Below are positions 1 through 12,656 of a stretch of 64,000 nucleotides of DNA, one piece after another (position 1 is the first letter of the stretch; each line of letters starts with the position of its first letter). The position numbers and the translations under genes are program-made. The stretch lies in contig CM038726.1 of assembly GCA_021613375.1 (NCBI GenBank), positions 2,989,046 through 3,053,045 of the forward strand, written 5' to 3'. The DNA is from Megaleporinus macrocephalus (Eukaryota; Chordata; Actinopteri; Characiformes; Anostomidae). The notes beneath the pieces are model-generated. The model did not search any database. It was not told where the DNA came from and worked only from the letters and a program-made list of their open reading frames with translations.

Positions 1-193
1 GTTATTACGGGTTTACAGTTCTGAGTACTGAACTCTCGCTATTACACTATATAACAGTGTTATTACAGGTTTACAGTTCTGAGTACTGAACTCTCACTAT
101 TACACTATGTAACATTGTTATTACGGGTTTACAGTTCTGAGTACTGAACTCTCACTAGTACACTATATAACAGCGTTATTACAGGTTTACAGG
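1..193. repeat. 58-bp minisatellite, 3.3 copies, truncated by window edge
   Basis: Units start at 1, 59, 117 and 175, each with the core GTTCTGAGTACTGAACTCTC followed by a TATTACACTATATAACAG-like stretch. It is the same family as the 64-bp array at 28.4-29.7 kb in the same orientation. Confidence 0.9.
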
Positions 194-243
194 CTGTGGC
201 TTCATGGAAAATGTAGAATGTGAAAAATTTCAGTTTTAAAGTT

Positions 244-540
244 CAGAAAGAGAGAGAGAGAGAGAGAGAAAAGTGAGTGAGAGTGAGCGGGATGAGAGTG
301 AAAGGGTGAAAGAAACAAGGTATATGAGAGAGAGAGATTGATTTAGTGGACGAGCTGGAGAGAAGGAAATAAGAGAGTGAGAGAAAGAAAATGAGAGGGC
401 TCTGTGTGCTGGGAAGAGATGGAGAGAGAGAGAGAGTTTTAATGTAAGTAAGTGATGTTTGAATTGAGATGGACAGAAGAGAGATGAAGGAGGGAGGGGA
501 CGAGAGAGATAAACAGAAAAAAGCAAGTAAATAAGGAGGG
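244..540. repeat. Purine-rich (GA)n tract
   Basis: A GA dinucleotide run at 244-270 grades into roughly 270 bp of purine-rich low-complexity sequence. Open frames on the minus strand here are Ser/Leu-rich artefacts of this tract. Confidence 0.8.
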
Positions 541-633
541 ACAGATTTATTAAAAAACATACCTGCTGAAGCTCCTGCAGTGCAGTCCACACTGTACCTA
601 CTGTCTACAGTCAGCTACACAGGAAACCACCAT

Positions 634-684
634 TAAAATAAAATTAAATAAAATTAAATAAAATTAAATAAAATTAAATAAAAC
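634..684. repeat. 10-bp AT-rich repeat TAAAATTAAA
   Basis: About five head-to-tail copies of a 10-bp unit. Confidence 0.85.
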
Positions 685-719
685 AATACAATGAACTTAG
701 CCTAATCTAAACTTCAGTA

Positions 720-2390
720 AACTGTCAGATACCTGACATCCAATCCTAAAGTATACACCAATAACAAGTACTGATAGTACCAATACCGAGTACTGATACC
801 AGATCCTAAAATAAAAGCTAATACTAAGTACCAATACCTAATACTAATATATAGGCTAATATTGATTGTCAATACATAATCCTAAAATACAGGCTAATAT
901 TATGTATCGATACCTGATCCTAAATCATAGGCTTATATTATGTATTGATACCTAATCCTAAAATATGGGCTAATATTATGTATCAGTACCTGATAATAAA
1001 ATATAGGCTAATATTATGTATTGATACCTAATCCTAAAATATGGGCTAATATCATGTATCGGTACCTGATAATAAAATATAGGCTAATATTGAGTATCTA
1101 TATCTCACCCTAAAATATATGCTAATATTGAGCATTAATACTAAATCCTAAAATAAAGGTTAATGCCAAGTACCAATACCTGATACTAAAATATAGGCTA
1201 ATATTGAGTATCGATACTTAATCCTAAAATATAGGCCAATACAGAGTACCGATGCCTAATCCTAAAATATAGGCTAATATTTAGTATCGATACTTAATCC
1301 TAAAATATAGGCCAATACTGAGTACCAATGCCTAATCCTAAAATATAGGCTAATATTTAGTATTGATACCTGATTTTAAAATATAGGCTAATATTAAGTA
1401 TTGATACCTGATTTTAAAATATAGGCTAATATTAAGTACTGATACCTTTTCCTAAAAAATATAGGCTGATCGTCAGTACCAATAGCTGATTATAAAATAT
1501 AGGCTGATACCCATTACTGACATGTGATCCAATACCTGTTTCTAAAATATTGTCTGATACCAAGTACCGATACCTGATTCTCAGATATAGACCAATATCT
1601 GTTCCTAAAATACAGACTACTGATACTTGATCCTAAAATGTAGGCTGATAATGAGTACTGATACTTGGTCCTAAAATATAGGCTGAAACAGAGTACTGAT
1701 ACATGATCCTAAAATATAGGCCAGTACCGAGTACTGATACCTGATCCTATAACATAGAATAATACTAAGTTCTTATACGTGATACTAAAATATAGGCCAA
1801 TACAAAGTCCTGATACCTGAACCTAAAATATAGGCTGATAACGAGTACTGATACTTGATCCTAAAATATAGGCTGATACAGAGTACTGATACTTGGTCCT
1901 CAAATATAGGGCAATACTGAGTACTGATAACTGAACCTAAAATATAGGCTGATAACGAGTCCCTATACCTGATCCTAAAATATAGGCCAATACAGAGTAC
2001 TGATACTTGATCCTAAAATATATACCAATACTGAGTACTGATACATGATCCTATAACATAGAATGATATTAAGTACTGATACTCAATCCTAAAATATAGG
2101 CTGATAACGAGTACCGATATCTGATCCTAAAATATAGACTAATATAGAGAACAGATACCTGATCCTAAAATATAGGCCAGTACTGAGTACTGGCACCTGA
2201 TCCTAAAATATAGGCCAATACAGAGTACTGATAGCTGATCCTAAAATATAGGCCAGGACTAAGTACTGACCCCTGATCCTAAACTTTAGGTTGATACCTA
2301 GTAGTATAGTCTGGTAGCAAGTACTGGTATTGAATCATAAATATAGTCTGATACCGAGTACCAATACAGCCGGTACAGATTTAGTCATGA
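720..2390. repeat. Degenerate ~38-bp AT-rich minisatellite
   Basis: Some 40 diverged copies share the core CCTAAAATATAGGCTAATA followed by GAGTACTGATACYTGAT. The 5' half favours ATTGAGTATCGATAC variants and the 3' half GAGTACTGATAC variants, which suggests two expansion phases. Confidence 0.9.
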
Positions 2391-3540
2391 GCTTTTTTAC
2401 TGCTGCTTGTTGTCCATGTGTGGATGAGCTCCATCTACTGGTGCTCCTGCATGGCTCAGTGGTTGCTTAGTGGTGTCGGTCGTAAGCTTGACCCAACACT
2501 GATGCCGATATTGTGTTTAAGGGCTAGTATTGATGGGATGGTCAACAATACCTGTAAAGGTAGCCTAGCCATGTCCCTGTAGATGCCACAATTTCTTCCA
2601 TCAGCAGGTCGTCATTTAAAGAATGAATAAGCGAGGTATGAAAGAAGAGCGGTCCCGCAACGCCGCCCCATCTTCTGCCTGCCAAACACAATATGTTAAT
2701 GCTCCTAACGACGGGTTTTTAATGATTTGATGTTTTTAATGATGTTTTTGCGAAACACGCACACGGGGAACGGCAATTATGAGAAAAAGCGAGAGAGGAG
2801 CTATTGAAAGCTCAATTATCTTTTAAAGGTACAAAGGGGGGGGGGGGGGGGGGCGGGGAGCCATTCCCGAAATCCCTTTCATGTGCGTGTAAATCAGGAG
2901 TTGTTTACGAGTGGTCAAAGGCAGGCGCGACTCGCCAATACCCTCGTTTAGGGTCGGGGTTTAACGAGCCGACTCCTTTTACCTTTTTTTTCTGTTTGTT
3001 TAAGAAAAAAAAAACGACCCCTAATTTAGAAACTCATCTCCGAGCGTTTATTCTTGTGTTTTCTTTTTATTTATCTTGGGTGGAGAGAGGGGGGGGCTGG
3101 GGGCTGGGGTGGGGGTTATATTGCGATGCCTCCGGAAGATGAAAAGAAAAGATGAGACTCGTTTTTTTTTTAAATAAGTGCCGTGATTTCACAGGAAGAA
3201 AATGAAGGAAAATGAAGAGAGAGAGAGATTTGAGGAACAAAAACAGACTGATTAAGTGTGACCGAGAGAACGAGAGAGAGATAGAAAGCAATAGATTTTC
3301 AGGAGCAGAGATGGAATCTATTTGGAAACACTTGTCGTGGTTTTTTTCGATTAGAGACCTTCCCGGACCTTCCTCGGATTCTTGTCACTGTGGGTGTGTT
3401 CTTCAGCCTCGGAAGGTCCGAAGATCCGAAGCTCCGAAGCTCAGCTTCACCTGGGACTGGTACTTGTGGGTCAGCTCCGGTTCCATTAGTGTCCTGTCCC
3501 CTAGTGGTGCGGTTCTAAGTAGTAGAATTCCTTAAAGGCA
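2391..3540. other. Non-repetitive intronic sequence with a poly-G run
   Basis: No gene was recognised. It contains an 18-base G run (2836-2853) followed by CGGGG, a second G-rich patch (3090-3115) and a short iteration of TCCGAAG near 3410-3440. No splice-bounded family match was seen in either strand. Confidence 0.6.
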
Positions 3541-3653
3541 ACCCTGGCTGGTAACACTTGTAAACCTTAATATGGTGTAATGACTCTAAATTATTAAGAC
3601 AACAGCCATAGGGGGCGCTAATAGCTTGCTACACTCTAACTCTGTAGTTACTG

Positions 3654-5685
3654 TCATTCTGGAACTCTGGATCTGGGCTCTCCTACAAAAATAGTTGGCC
3701 CTTTCAAGAAATATAGACATAGCACACTGTGGGAAAACCTGAATATTCCAAAGTTACATTTTGCCACCCGTTGGGAATTTTTCCCCATTGGCTTGTTCTC
3801 TGAATCGTTAAGAATTTGATAATTGCTATCCGAAATTTTCAGACGTTTGCAGATACACTTAACCAAGAAAGCATTTTTATAAAAAGGGAATTCCCAAATG
3901 GGATTCAGATAACAGGCAAGAGGTCCAGAAGTGGGATAGTCAAACCCTGAGGGGCGTCAAAAGAGATAACCAAGAATCATGCGGAGTCAGGAAACAAGGA
4001 TTTTCACAGACACATTGGGAAGTACAAGGACGATCCATAAACAGGGTACGGACAATGAAAAGGCTCTGGAAAACTGGGAATACTTTGCAAACAAGATACA
4101 AACTGAGCCAAGTATTTATAGAGAGTATAGTAAGGATTGGGTGAGACAGTTGGTGCTCCGGGAGCTGGAGAACATTGAGTGATTGGTGGAGTCAGTGGAA
4201 GTAGGAGCCATGTGATCTTCCGGGGGACTCTGTGAGTTGGGGTTCCGGAGAGGGTCATTGTTTGGGGGCATCGCTGGCTACAGAGCCAGAGGGAGGTATG
4301 ACAGCTGCACACTGAGTTGACAGCCTGAGCTGGCAATCACACCAACATTCCCTGGTGGGGTTTTTCCATGTCTTTGCAAGGCTTTCTGCATTTTTGATAA
4401 TATATATTTTTAATGTTTTACCAGGATCCTGCATTTTTCCCTTTCCTTTGGATGGATGTAGTGCAACGAGTGTGATGTGGGGCTCGAGTAACTTGTTAAA
4501 CACTAGCTAACTCAGGTCTGGGCTGGTTTTCTCTCCTACAAAAATATATAGCCTTTTCAAGGAATACTGTGTTGACGCACTGTGGAAAAACCCAATATTC
4601 CAAAGTTACATTTTGACACCCTTTGGGAATTTGTCCTCCAAACATTGGTGTGTTCTTGGAACTATGAGGTCAGTAAAGAGCTTTAATTTGATAATTGCTG
4701 TACACAAGCTAAGTCGGAAAATGGTAGACAATTGCAAATAAACATGGGCAAGGAAAGGTACGGGTCAAACAGTGAAAAGACTCCGGAAAACTAGGAATGC
4801 TTTGCAAACAAGACACCAGGTCTTTAGAGAGCATAGTAAGAATCAGGCGAGGACAGTTGGTACTCTGGGACTTTTGAGAACATTGAGAACATTGAGTGAT
4901 TGGTAAAGTAAGTAGAAGTAGGAGTCATGTGATCTTCCGGGGGACTTTGGGAGTTGGAGTTCCGTAGGGGTCCGTGTTTGGGGCATTAGGATATTGGGGC
5001 ATTGCTGGCAGCATTTCCTCCAAACATTGGCATGTTCTTGAAACTATGAGGTCATTGAGGAGCTTCAATTGGATCATTGCTGTAGGCGAAGATTGGTAGA
5101 CATTTGCGATTAAACATGGGCAAGGAAGTTTTATTACAAAAAGAGAAATCCCAAATGGGATTACGATAACAGGTAAGGATCAATACCAGAAGAAGGAAAG
5201 ACAAACCATGAGGGGCATCAAAAGAGGTAGCCAAGAATTGTGTGAAGTCAGGAAACCAGGAAATTCACCAATTCACAGTGAAAAGTATAAGGGAAATCCA
5301 AAAACAGGGTACGGGTCAAACAGTGAAAAGGCTCCGGAAAACTGGGAATACTTTGCAAACGAGACACCAGGTCTTTAGAGAGCATAGTAAGAATCAGGCG
5401 AGGACCGTTGGTACTCCGGGACCTTTGAGAACAATGAGAACATTGAGTGATTGGTGAAGTAAGTGAAAGTGGGAGTCACAAAATCTTCTGCGGGACTCTG
5501 GGAGTTGGGGTTCAGTGTTTGGGGCACCGCTGGCTACAGAGACAGAGGGAGGCATGACAGCTGCACACTGAGTTGACAGCATAGGCTGGCGATCACGCCA
5601 ACATTCCCGGGTGGGGTGGGGGGTTTTCCACATCCTTGCAAGGCTTTCTGCATTTTTAATAATATTTATTTTTAATGTTGAATCC
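3654..5685. repeat. Triplicated dispersed-repeat segment
   Basis: Three diverged copies of one several-hundred-bp unit lie head to tail: about 3654-4420, 4530-4990 and 4990-5685. Shared landmarks include CTCCTACAAAAATA (3677, 4533), GTGAAAAGACTCCGGAAAAC-like stretches (4056, 4771, 5320), TGTGATCTTCCGGGGGACT (4210, 4927, degenerate at 5478) and CTTGCAAGGCTTTCTGCATT (4374, 5634). The sequence resembles a multicopy fish dispersed repeat rather than a gene. I cannot name the family. Confidence 0.75.
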
Positions 5686-5689
5686 TGAG

Positions 5690-6540
5690 TGTCTTTCGTT
5701 CCTAGCATAGTCTTTGTAGCGCATACACGGGAACGGGTTGTCACGCGGATGGATGTGGTGCAACCACAGATGTAGATGTAGGATGTAGTGCCATCCCGTA
5801 AATGGTTGTAGCCTGACCACGGAAGTGGATGTAGCCCACTCATCCATGGAAGCTGGGCTGTAAGAGTAGGTCTGGGCTATTTACAGATTTCACCAGGCCA
5901 GCTCTCGATCACTTGGAAAGGCAGGATCTGTGGACAGGTGCAAAACTTCCGTCAAGGAACGCCGTCCCGCGTTATGAATGGAGATTGTTTTATCGCCCAG
6001 CGCCAGTGCCGAGCGCCGTCCATTGCTGGGAGAGTTACAATCTGGCCCAGGTCATCACTCTAAATCACTTCGGGCAGCCTGGAGTTTCCCCTTTAATGAT
6101 GCCTTCACAAAATGATCATAACATCCAGCAGTACTGGAGGGGGGTGGGGGCCATTCCATCTCTTATCCTCCCATCCTCGGAGGAGTGGAGCCTTTCTCTT
6201 CTACTCATCCTCTCGTCTGCACCCCTCGCTCCTGAACGACGGAGGCGGCTTTGATGTCTGGAGCGTAAATTGCCGTGGTGGAATTAATTTGCGCCGCAAA
6301 GGCCGTCGCATCAGATAGTATAACATGCAACTGACAAACAACCGACAAATATGAATAATTAATAGTCGTCTTATTGAACCTCCGAGAGGAGGAAAAAAAA
6401 AGAGAGACGGGCGGGAGACGAAATTATGACTTGCATTTCAGAGCTGCGATGTTGGTCCATGCGGTGCTGCTAGTGCACGAGTCTTTGATTAAAGTACCAA
6501 GATGAAAATACTATACCTGGTCAATTCAGAGTCTTTTACT
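5690..6540. other. Low-repeat island, candidate conserved non-coding sequence
   Basis: About 850 bp without tandem structure. The part from 5880 to 6420 has mixed composition with AT-rich motifs such as TTAATGATG and AAAATGATCATAAC, unlike the flanking satellites. No convincing exon was seen. Treating it as a regulatory candidate is inference. Confidence 0.4.
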
Positions 6541-6544
6541 GAGT

Positions 6545-6630
6545 CCAGTTTTTTTAATTAGGTTGAGTGTATAACTCTATATGTAGGTATTGTATATAAA
6601 CTGAGTTACAGTTTCTCATTGGGTTGAAGA
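6545..6630 (+). repeat. Solitary copy of the 61-bp satellite unit
   Basis: Contains GTAGGTATTGTATATAAACT and GAGTTACAGTTTCTCATT, the two halves of the 61-bp unit that is amplified from 7217. It lies about 590 bp upstream of the array. Confidence 0.8.
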
Positions 6631-7216
6631 GCTGGCTGGCTGATGGTGAGGAGGAGGCCCTGGTGGTTAGTCCTCCAACAGTGTTCAAGAGACGGGAGGA
6701 CACTTGTTACCTCAGGAGGTTAAAGAGAGAAGGTTAGGGTATTACTATTAACCCGGGTTTTACTTTCACTTTAGCCGCATGCTAAACCCCGAATGAAATG
6801 ATCGACAGCGGCTTGTTGGGGTTGGTACAGGTTTTACAGTAGGACAGATGGCCGCGCCTACGTGGGCAGGATGCAGATACACATGTACACCCACACGCAA
6901 GGCTGAGGAATGCGGGGTGAGTGAGACACACGGGGCTTCGCTTTCGCAGAAGAACGCCTGATACATTTACACATGGCCGTCCAGGGGCTTAGCTGTTAGC
7001 CGGCTAATCTCTCGCTCGAGCGCAGACAACCACAGATATACACGCGCAGAGCAGACCGGGATGCTAATTCCTCAGTCTGTGACGAGCACACGAGGGACAG
7101 CAGGCGGCCAGAACAACGAGACACCACGCGACACCATGTGACCGTCACTGAGCTGGAGATAGTCCACGCTAGCTTCCAGAACAGGAGCGCTAGCTGACTG
7201 CTATTGTATTCGGGAG
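6631..7216. other. Unique spacer between solitary 61-bp unit and its array
   Basis: Non-repetitive, moderately GC-rich sequence of about 590 bp. No gene was recognised; open frames are short and lack splice or family support. Confidence 0.5.
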
Positions 7217-8737
7217 TCGACAGTTTCTCATTAGGTTGAATGTATAACTCTAAATGTAGGTATTGTATATAAACTGAGTTACAGTTTCTCATTAGGTTGA
7301 ATGTATAACTCTAAATGTAGGTATTGTATATAAACTGAGTTACAGTTTCTCATTAGGTTGAATGTATAACTCTAAATGTAGGTATTGTATATAAACTGAG
7401 TTACAGTTTCTCATTAGGTTGAATGTATAACTCTAAATGTAGGTATTGTATATAAACTGAGTTACAGTTTCTCATTAGGTTGAATGTATAACTCTAAATG
7501 TAGGTATTGTATATAAACTGAGTTACAGTTTCTCATTAGGTTGAATGTATAACTCTAAATGTAGGTATTGTATATAAACTGAGTTACAGTTTCTCATTAG
7601 GTTGAACGTATACTCTAAATGTAGGTATTGTATATAAACTGAGTTACAGTTTCTCATTAGGTTGAACGTATAACTCTAAATGTAGGTATTGTATATAAAC
7701 TGAGTTACAGTTTCTCATTAGGTTGAACGTATAACTCTAAATGTAGGTATTGTATATAAACTGAGTTACAGTTTCTCATTAGGTTGAATGTATAACTCTA
7801 AATGTAGGTATTGTATATAAACTGAGTTACAGTTTCTCATTAGGTTGAATGTATAACTCTAAATGTAGGTATTGTATATAAACTGAGTTACAGTTTCTCA
7901 TTAGGTTGAATGTATAACTCTAAATGTAGGTATTGTATATAAACTGAGTTACAGTTTCTCATTAGGTTGAACGTATACTCTAAATGTAGGTATTGTATAT
8001 AAACTGAGTTACAGTTTCTCATTAGGTTGAATGTATAACTCTAAATGTAGGTATTGTATATAAACTGAGTTACAGTTTCTCATTAGGTTGAATGTATAAC
8101 TCTAAATGTAGGTATTGTATATAAACTGAGTTACAGTTTCTCATTAGGTTGAACGTATACTCTAAATGTAGGTATTGTATATAAACTGAGTTACAGTTTC
8201 TCATTAGGTTGAACGTATAACTCTAAATGTAGGTATTGTATATAAACTGAGTTACAGTTTCTCATTAGGTTGAACGTATAACTCTAAATGTAGGTATTGT
8301 ATATAAACTGAGTTACAGTTTCTCATTAGGTTGAACGTATAACTAAATGTAGGTATTGTATATAAACTGAGTTACAGTTTCTCATTAGGTTGAATGTATA
8401 ACTCTAAATGTAGGTATTGTATATAAACTGAGTTACAGTTTCTCATTAGGTTGAATGTATAACTCTAAATGTAGGTATTGTATATAAACTGAGTTACAGT
8501 TTCTCATTAGGTTGAATGTATAACTAAATGTAGGTATTGTATATAAACTGAGTTACAGTTTCTCATTAGGTTGAACGTATACTCTAAATGTAGGTATTGT
8601 ATATAAACTGAGTTACAGTTTCTCATTAGGTTGAACGTATAACTCTAAATGTAGGTATTGTATATAAACTGAGTTACAGTTTCTCATTAGGTTGAATGTA
8701 TAACTAAATGTAGGTATTGTATATAAACTGAGTTACA
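7217..8737 (+). repeat. 61-bp minisatellite array, ~25 copies, very homogeneous
   Basis: The unit begins ACAGTTTCTCATTAGGTTGA, continues with TGTATAACTCTAAATGTAGG and ends TATTGTATATAAACTGAGTT. Early starts at 7220, 7281 and 7342 give the 61-bp period. Copies differ mainly by GAATG/GAACG and by loss of AACTC or CT, so homogenisation is recent. The same unit occurs inverted at 31.1-32.3 and 33.1-33.87 kb. Confidence 0.95.
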
Positions 8738-9470
8738 TGTGTGTATATGTGTATAGTTGTGTGTGTGGTTTGCTGAATCAGTGTGTGTATGTGTGTATAG
8801 TTGTGTGTGTGGTTTGCTGAATCAGTGTGTGTATGTGTGTATAGTTGTGTGTGTGGTTTGCTGAATCAGTGTGTGTATGTGTGTATAGTTGTGTGTGTGG
8901 TTTGCTGAATCAGTGTGTGTATGTGTGTATAGTTGTGTGTGTGTGGTTTGCTGAATCAGTGTGTGTATGTGTATATATTTGTGTGTGTGGTTTACTGAAT
9001 CAGTGTGTGTATATGTGTATAGTTGTGTGTGTGTGGTTTACTGAATCAGTGTGTGTATGTGTGTATAGTTGTGTGTGTGGTTTGCTGAATCAGTGTGTGT
9101 ATATGTGTATAGTTGTGTGTTGTTTACTGAATCAGTGTGTGTATGTGTGTATAGTTGTGTGTGTGGTTCACTGAATCAGTGTGTGTATATGTGTATAGTT
9201 GTGTGTGTAGTTTACTGAATCAGTGTGTGTATGTGTGTATAGTTGTGTGTAGTTTACTGAATCAGTGTGTGTATGTGTGTATAGTTGTGTGTGTGGTTTG
9301 CTGAATGAGTGTATATGTGTATTGTTGTCTGTGTGGTTTGCTGAATCTGTGTGTGTATATGTGTATAGTTGTGTGTGTGTTTCGCTGAATTAGTGTGTGT
9401 ATATGTGTATAGTTGTGTATGTGTGTTATTGTGTGTTGTTGTGTACTCGTTGTCCGGTTCATTGAGTCAG
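8738..9470. repeat. 44-bp GT-rich minisatellite
   Basis: Units combine GTGTGTATGTGTGTATAGTT with GTGTGTGTGGTTTGCTGAATCA-type spacers; landmarks at 8772 and 8816 give the 44-bp period. The array directly abuts the 61-bp array. Confidence 0.9.
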
Positions 9471-9600
9471 TGCTGATAATTCTTAGCTAAGCAGGATATG
9501 GGATGCTGGCTGCTACCATGGTGATGTGGTGTAGGTTTCCGTGGCGACAGAGCTGCTGCTGCCCTTAATTATGTAGTCTACTAGAGAGACACTTTCTTAT
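9471..9600. other. Short unique spacer
   Basis: About 130 bp of non-repetitive sequence between the GT-rich and CT-rich arrays. Nothing was recognised. Confidence 0.5.
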
Positions 9601-9889
9601 AGTCTCTCTCTCTCCCTCCATGTATTTCCATCTCTCTCCCTCTCTTTATCACTCTATCACTTTTCCTCTCTCTTTCTCTCCCTCTATCTCTCTCCCTCTC
9701 TTTATCGCTCTCTTTCTCTCTCTCTCCCTCTTTCTATCTCTCTCCCTTTATACTGTCTCTTTCTCTCCCTCTCTTTATCTCTCTCTCTTTCATTCCCTCT
9801 CTCTTTCTCTCACGCTCTCTATCACTCGCTTCCTCTCTTTCTTTCTCTCTCTTTCTCCCCCCTCTCTCACTGCCCCTCTCCCTCCCTCC

Positions 9890-9927
<38 letters not shown>

Positions 9928-9940
9928 GTCTGTCGTTCTG
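9601..9940. repeat. Pyrimidine-rich (CT)n low-complexity tract
   Basis: Around 340 bp almost entirely C and T on the + strand with irregular CTCTCTTT/CCCTCTCT iterations. Its Ser/Leu/Phe open frame is an artefact. Confidence 0.9.
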
Positions 9941-9995
9941 AATAGAAAGTTATTAATGCTTACAACCACCTCACTGTGGAGAGAAATTAATCACT

Positions 9996-10772
<777 letters not shown>

Positions 10773-10923
10773 CTTTCTGTCTAAATACTCCTGAAGTACT
10801 ATGTCTATAAATACTTCCCAAATACTCTTTAAAATTTCATGAAATACTCAAAACAAAAGTCATTGTACTAGAAAAAATATATTATAATTTATATTTTTTA
10901 CTATGTAAACAGAGATATTCAGA

Positions 10924-12006
10924 ATGTTTTGGTCTGGTGAAGGTGTTTACAGTGGTGGTGATGGTGTTTACAGTGGTGGTGAAGGTGTTTACAGTGGTGG
11001 TGATGGTGTTTACAGTGGTGGTGATGGTGTTTACAGTGGTGGTGGTGGTGTTTACAGTGGTGGTGATGGTGTTTACAGTGGTGATGGTGTTTACAGTGGT
11101 GATGATGGTGTTTACAGTGGTGGTGATGGTGTTTACAGAGGTGGTGATGTTTACAGTGGTGGTGAAGATGTTTACAGTGGTGATGGTGTTTACAGTGGTG
11201 GTGGTGTTTACAGTGGTGATGATGGTGTTTACAGTGGTGGTAATGATGTTTACAGTGGTGATGGTGTTTACAGTGGTGGTGAAGGTGTTTACAGTGGTGG
11301 TGATGGTGTTTACAGTGGTGGTGGTGATGGTGTTTACAGTGGTGGTGATGGTGTTTACAGAGGTGGTGATGATGTTTACAGTGGTCGTGATGATGTTTAC
11401 AGTGGTGATGGTGTTTACAAAGGTGGTGGTGTTTACAGTGGTGGTGATGATGTTTACAGTGGTGGTGGTAGTGTTTACAGTGGTGATGGTGTTTACAGTG
11501 GTGGTGGTGATGATGTTTACAGTGGTGGTGGTGGTGATGGTGTTTACAGTGGTGATGATGTTTACAGTGGTGGTGGTGGTGATGTTTACAGGGGTGGTGA
11601 TGGTGTTTACAGTGGTGGTGATGATGTTTACAGTGGTGGTGATGATGTTTATAGTGGTGGTGGTGATGTTTACAGGGGTGGTGGTGGTGTGTACAGTGGT
11701 GTTGATGGTGGTTACAGTGAGGGTAATAATGTTTACAGTGGTGGTGATGGTGTTTACAGTGGTGGTGATGGTGTTTACAGTGGTGGTGATGATGGTGTTT
11801 ACAGTGGTGGTGATGGTGTTTACAGTGGTGACGATGATGTTTACAGTGGTGGTGAAGGTGTTTACAGTGGTGGTGATGGTGTTTACAGTGGTGGTGAAGG
11901 TGTTTACAGTGGTGGTGATGGTGTTTACAGTGGTGGTGATGATGGTGTTTACAGTGGTGGTGATGGTGTTTACAGTGGTGACGATGATGTTTACAGTGGT
12001 GGTGAT
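10924..12006. repeat. 21-bp minisatellite GTTTACAGTGGTGGTGATGG
   Basis: About 52 copies of a 21-bp unit with 3-bp indels (GGT/GAT), so frame is preserved and long open frames arise on both strands. The last copy runs straight into GGTAACCAGG of the dispersed repeat at 12007. The same junction is seen at 34581. Confidence 0.95.
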
Positions 12007-12352
12007 GGTAACCAGGGGTCTCCATGTCTACAACACTAATCTACACGTTATATTTACTATGAAACCCACCAGTGAAGCTACATGTGTCTTCTGAGTTTAT
12101 CTGGATGTTGATGGTAAAATGTGGAAGATCTGAAAATACCAGGTTTTCTTTGGGGACTATTTGAACCTCACAGCGTCCTGCATGTATCCCTCCACCATGA
12201 ATGGAGTTTAAGACTGAGATCTTCTCTAAACTATCATAAACAGCGTCTCAGAATCAGACAGTGTATTTATAACATCTACTGTAAGAACTTTCTGTGAGGA
12301 GCTTTTAGAGGTGGACGTCTGGTTACCTTCACCACCACTGTGAAGAGTTCTG
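12007..12352 (+). repeat. Dispersed repeat, copy A (near-identical partner at 34581)
   Basis: About 345 bp aligning with 34581-34927 at roughly 95% by eye. Landmarks include GTCTCCATGTCTACAACACT, TGAAACCCACCAGTGAAGCT and CTTCTCTAAACTATCATAAA. Diverged relatives occur near 25985-26180 and 27565-27740, so it is a family and not only a single duplication. Confidence 0.85.
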
Positions 12353-12399
12353 ACTTCAATTCTGACTTAATTTCTAAAAACATTATTGATGATGAGAGT

Positions 12400-12656
12400 T
12401 GTGACTGTGTTATGATAACATATTGGCAACGTTGCCAGTACATTTTCCCAACCTCCTTATATCTGCATGGAACTCAATGGAATTTGGTAAAGTTGTCAAC
12501 AGGTAGTCATAATACCATAAAATAAAGTTATTTAGTGGTGATGTTGTGACAACGTTGTTCAGACAACGTAAAAAGCACCATCCTTTGACAATTTTGTAGC
12601 AACATTGTAAGAAATTAGATAACGTTGTGACAGTGTGTGTTTGCTGGGCAGCCATG
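12400..12656. repeat. Dispersed element rich in CAACGTTG palindromes
   Basis: Contains GGCAACGTTGCC, ACAACGTTGT, GACAACGT and AACGTTGTGAC in about 250 bp. The TTTGCTGGGC end and these palindromes resemble a multicopy fish repeat that I cannot name with certainty. Confidence 0.45.

Noticed and set aside
4004..4503. Short frames in the triplicated segment
   Set aside because: The segment is a repeat present three times with different indels, and frames are not shared between copies.
10919..12094. Open frames of 368-385 codons (His/Lys/Cys-rich or VYSGGDG repeats)
   Set aside because: Direct reading of the 21-bp satellite in several frames on both strands. The similar frames at 34.2-34.7 kb have the same cause.
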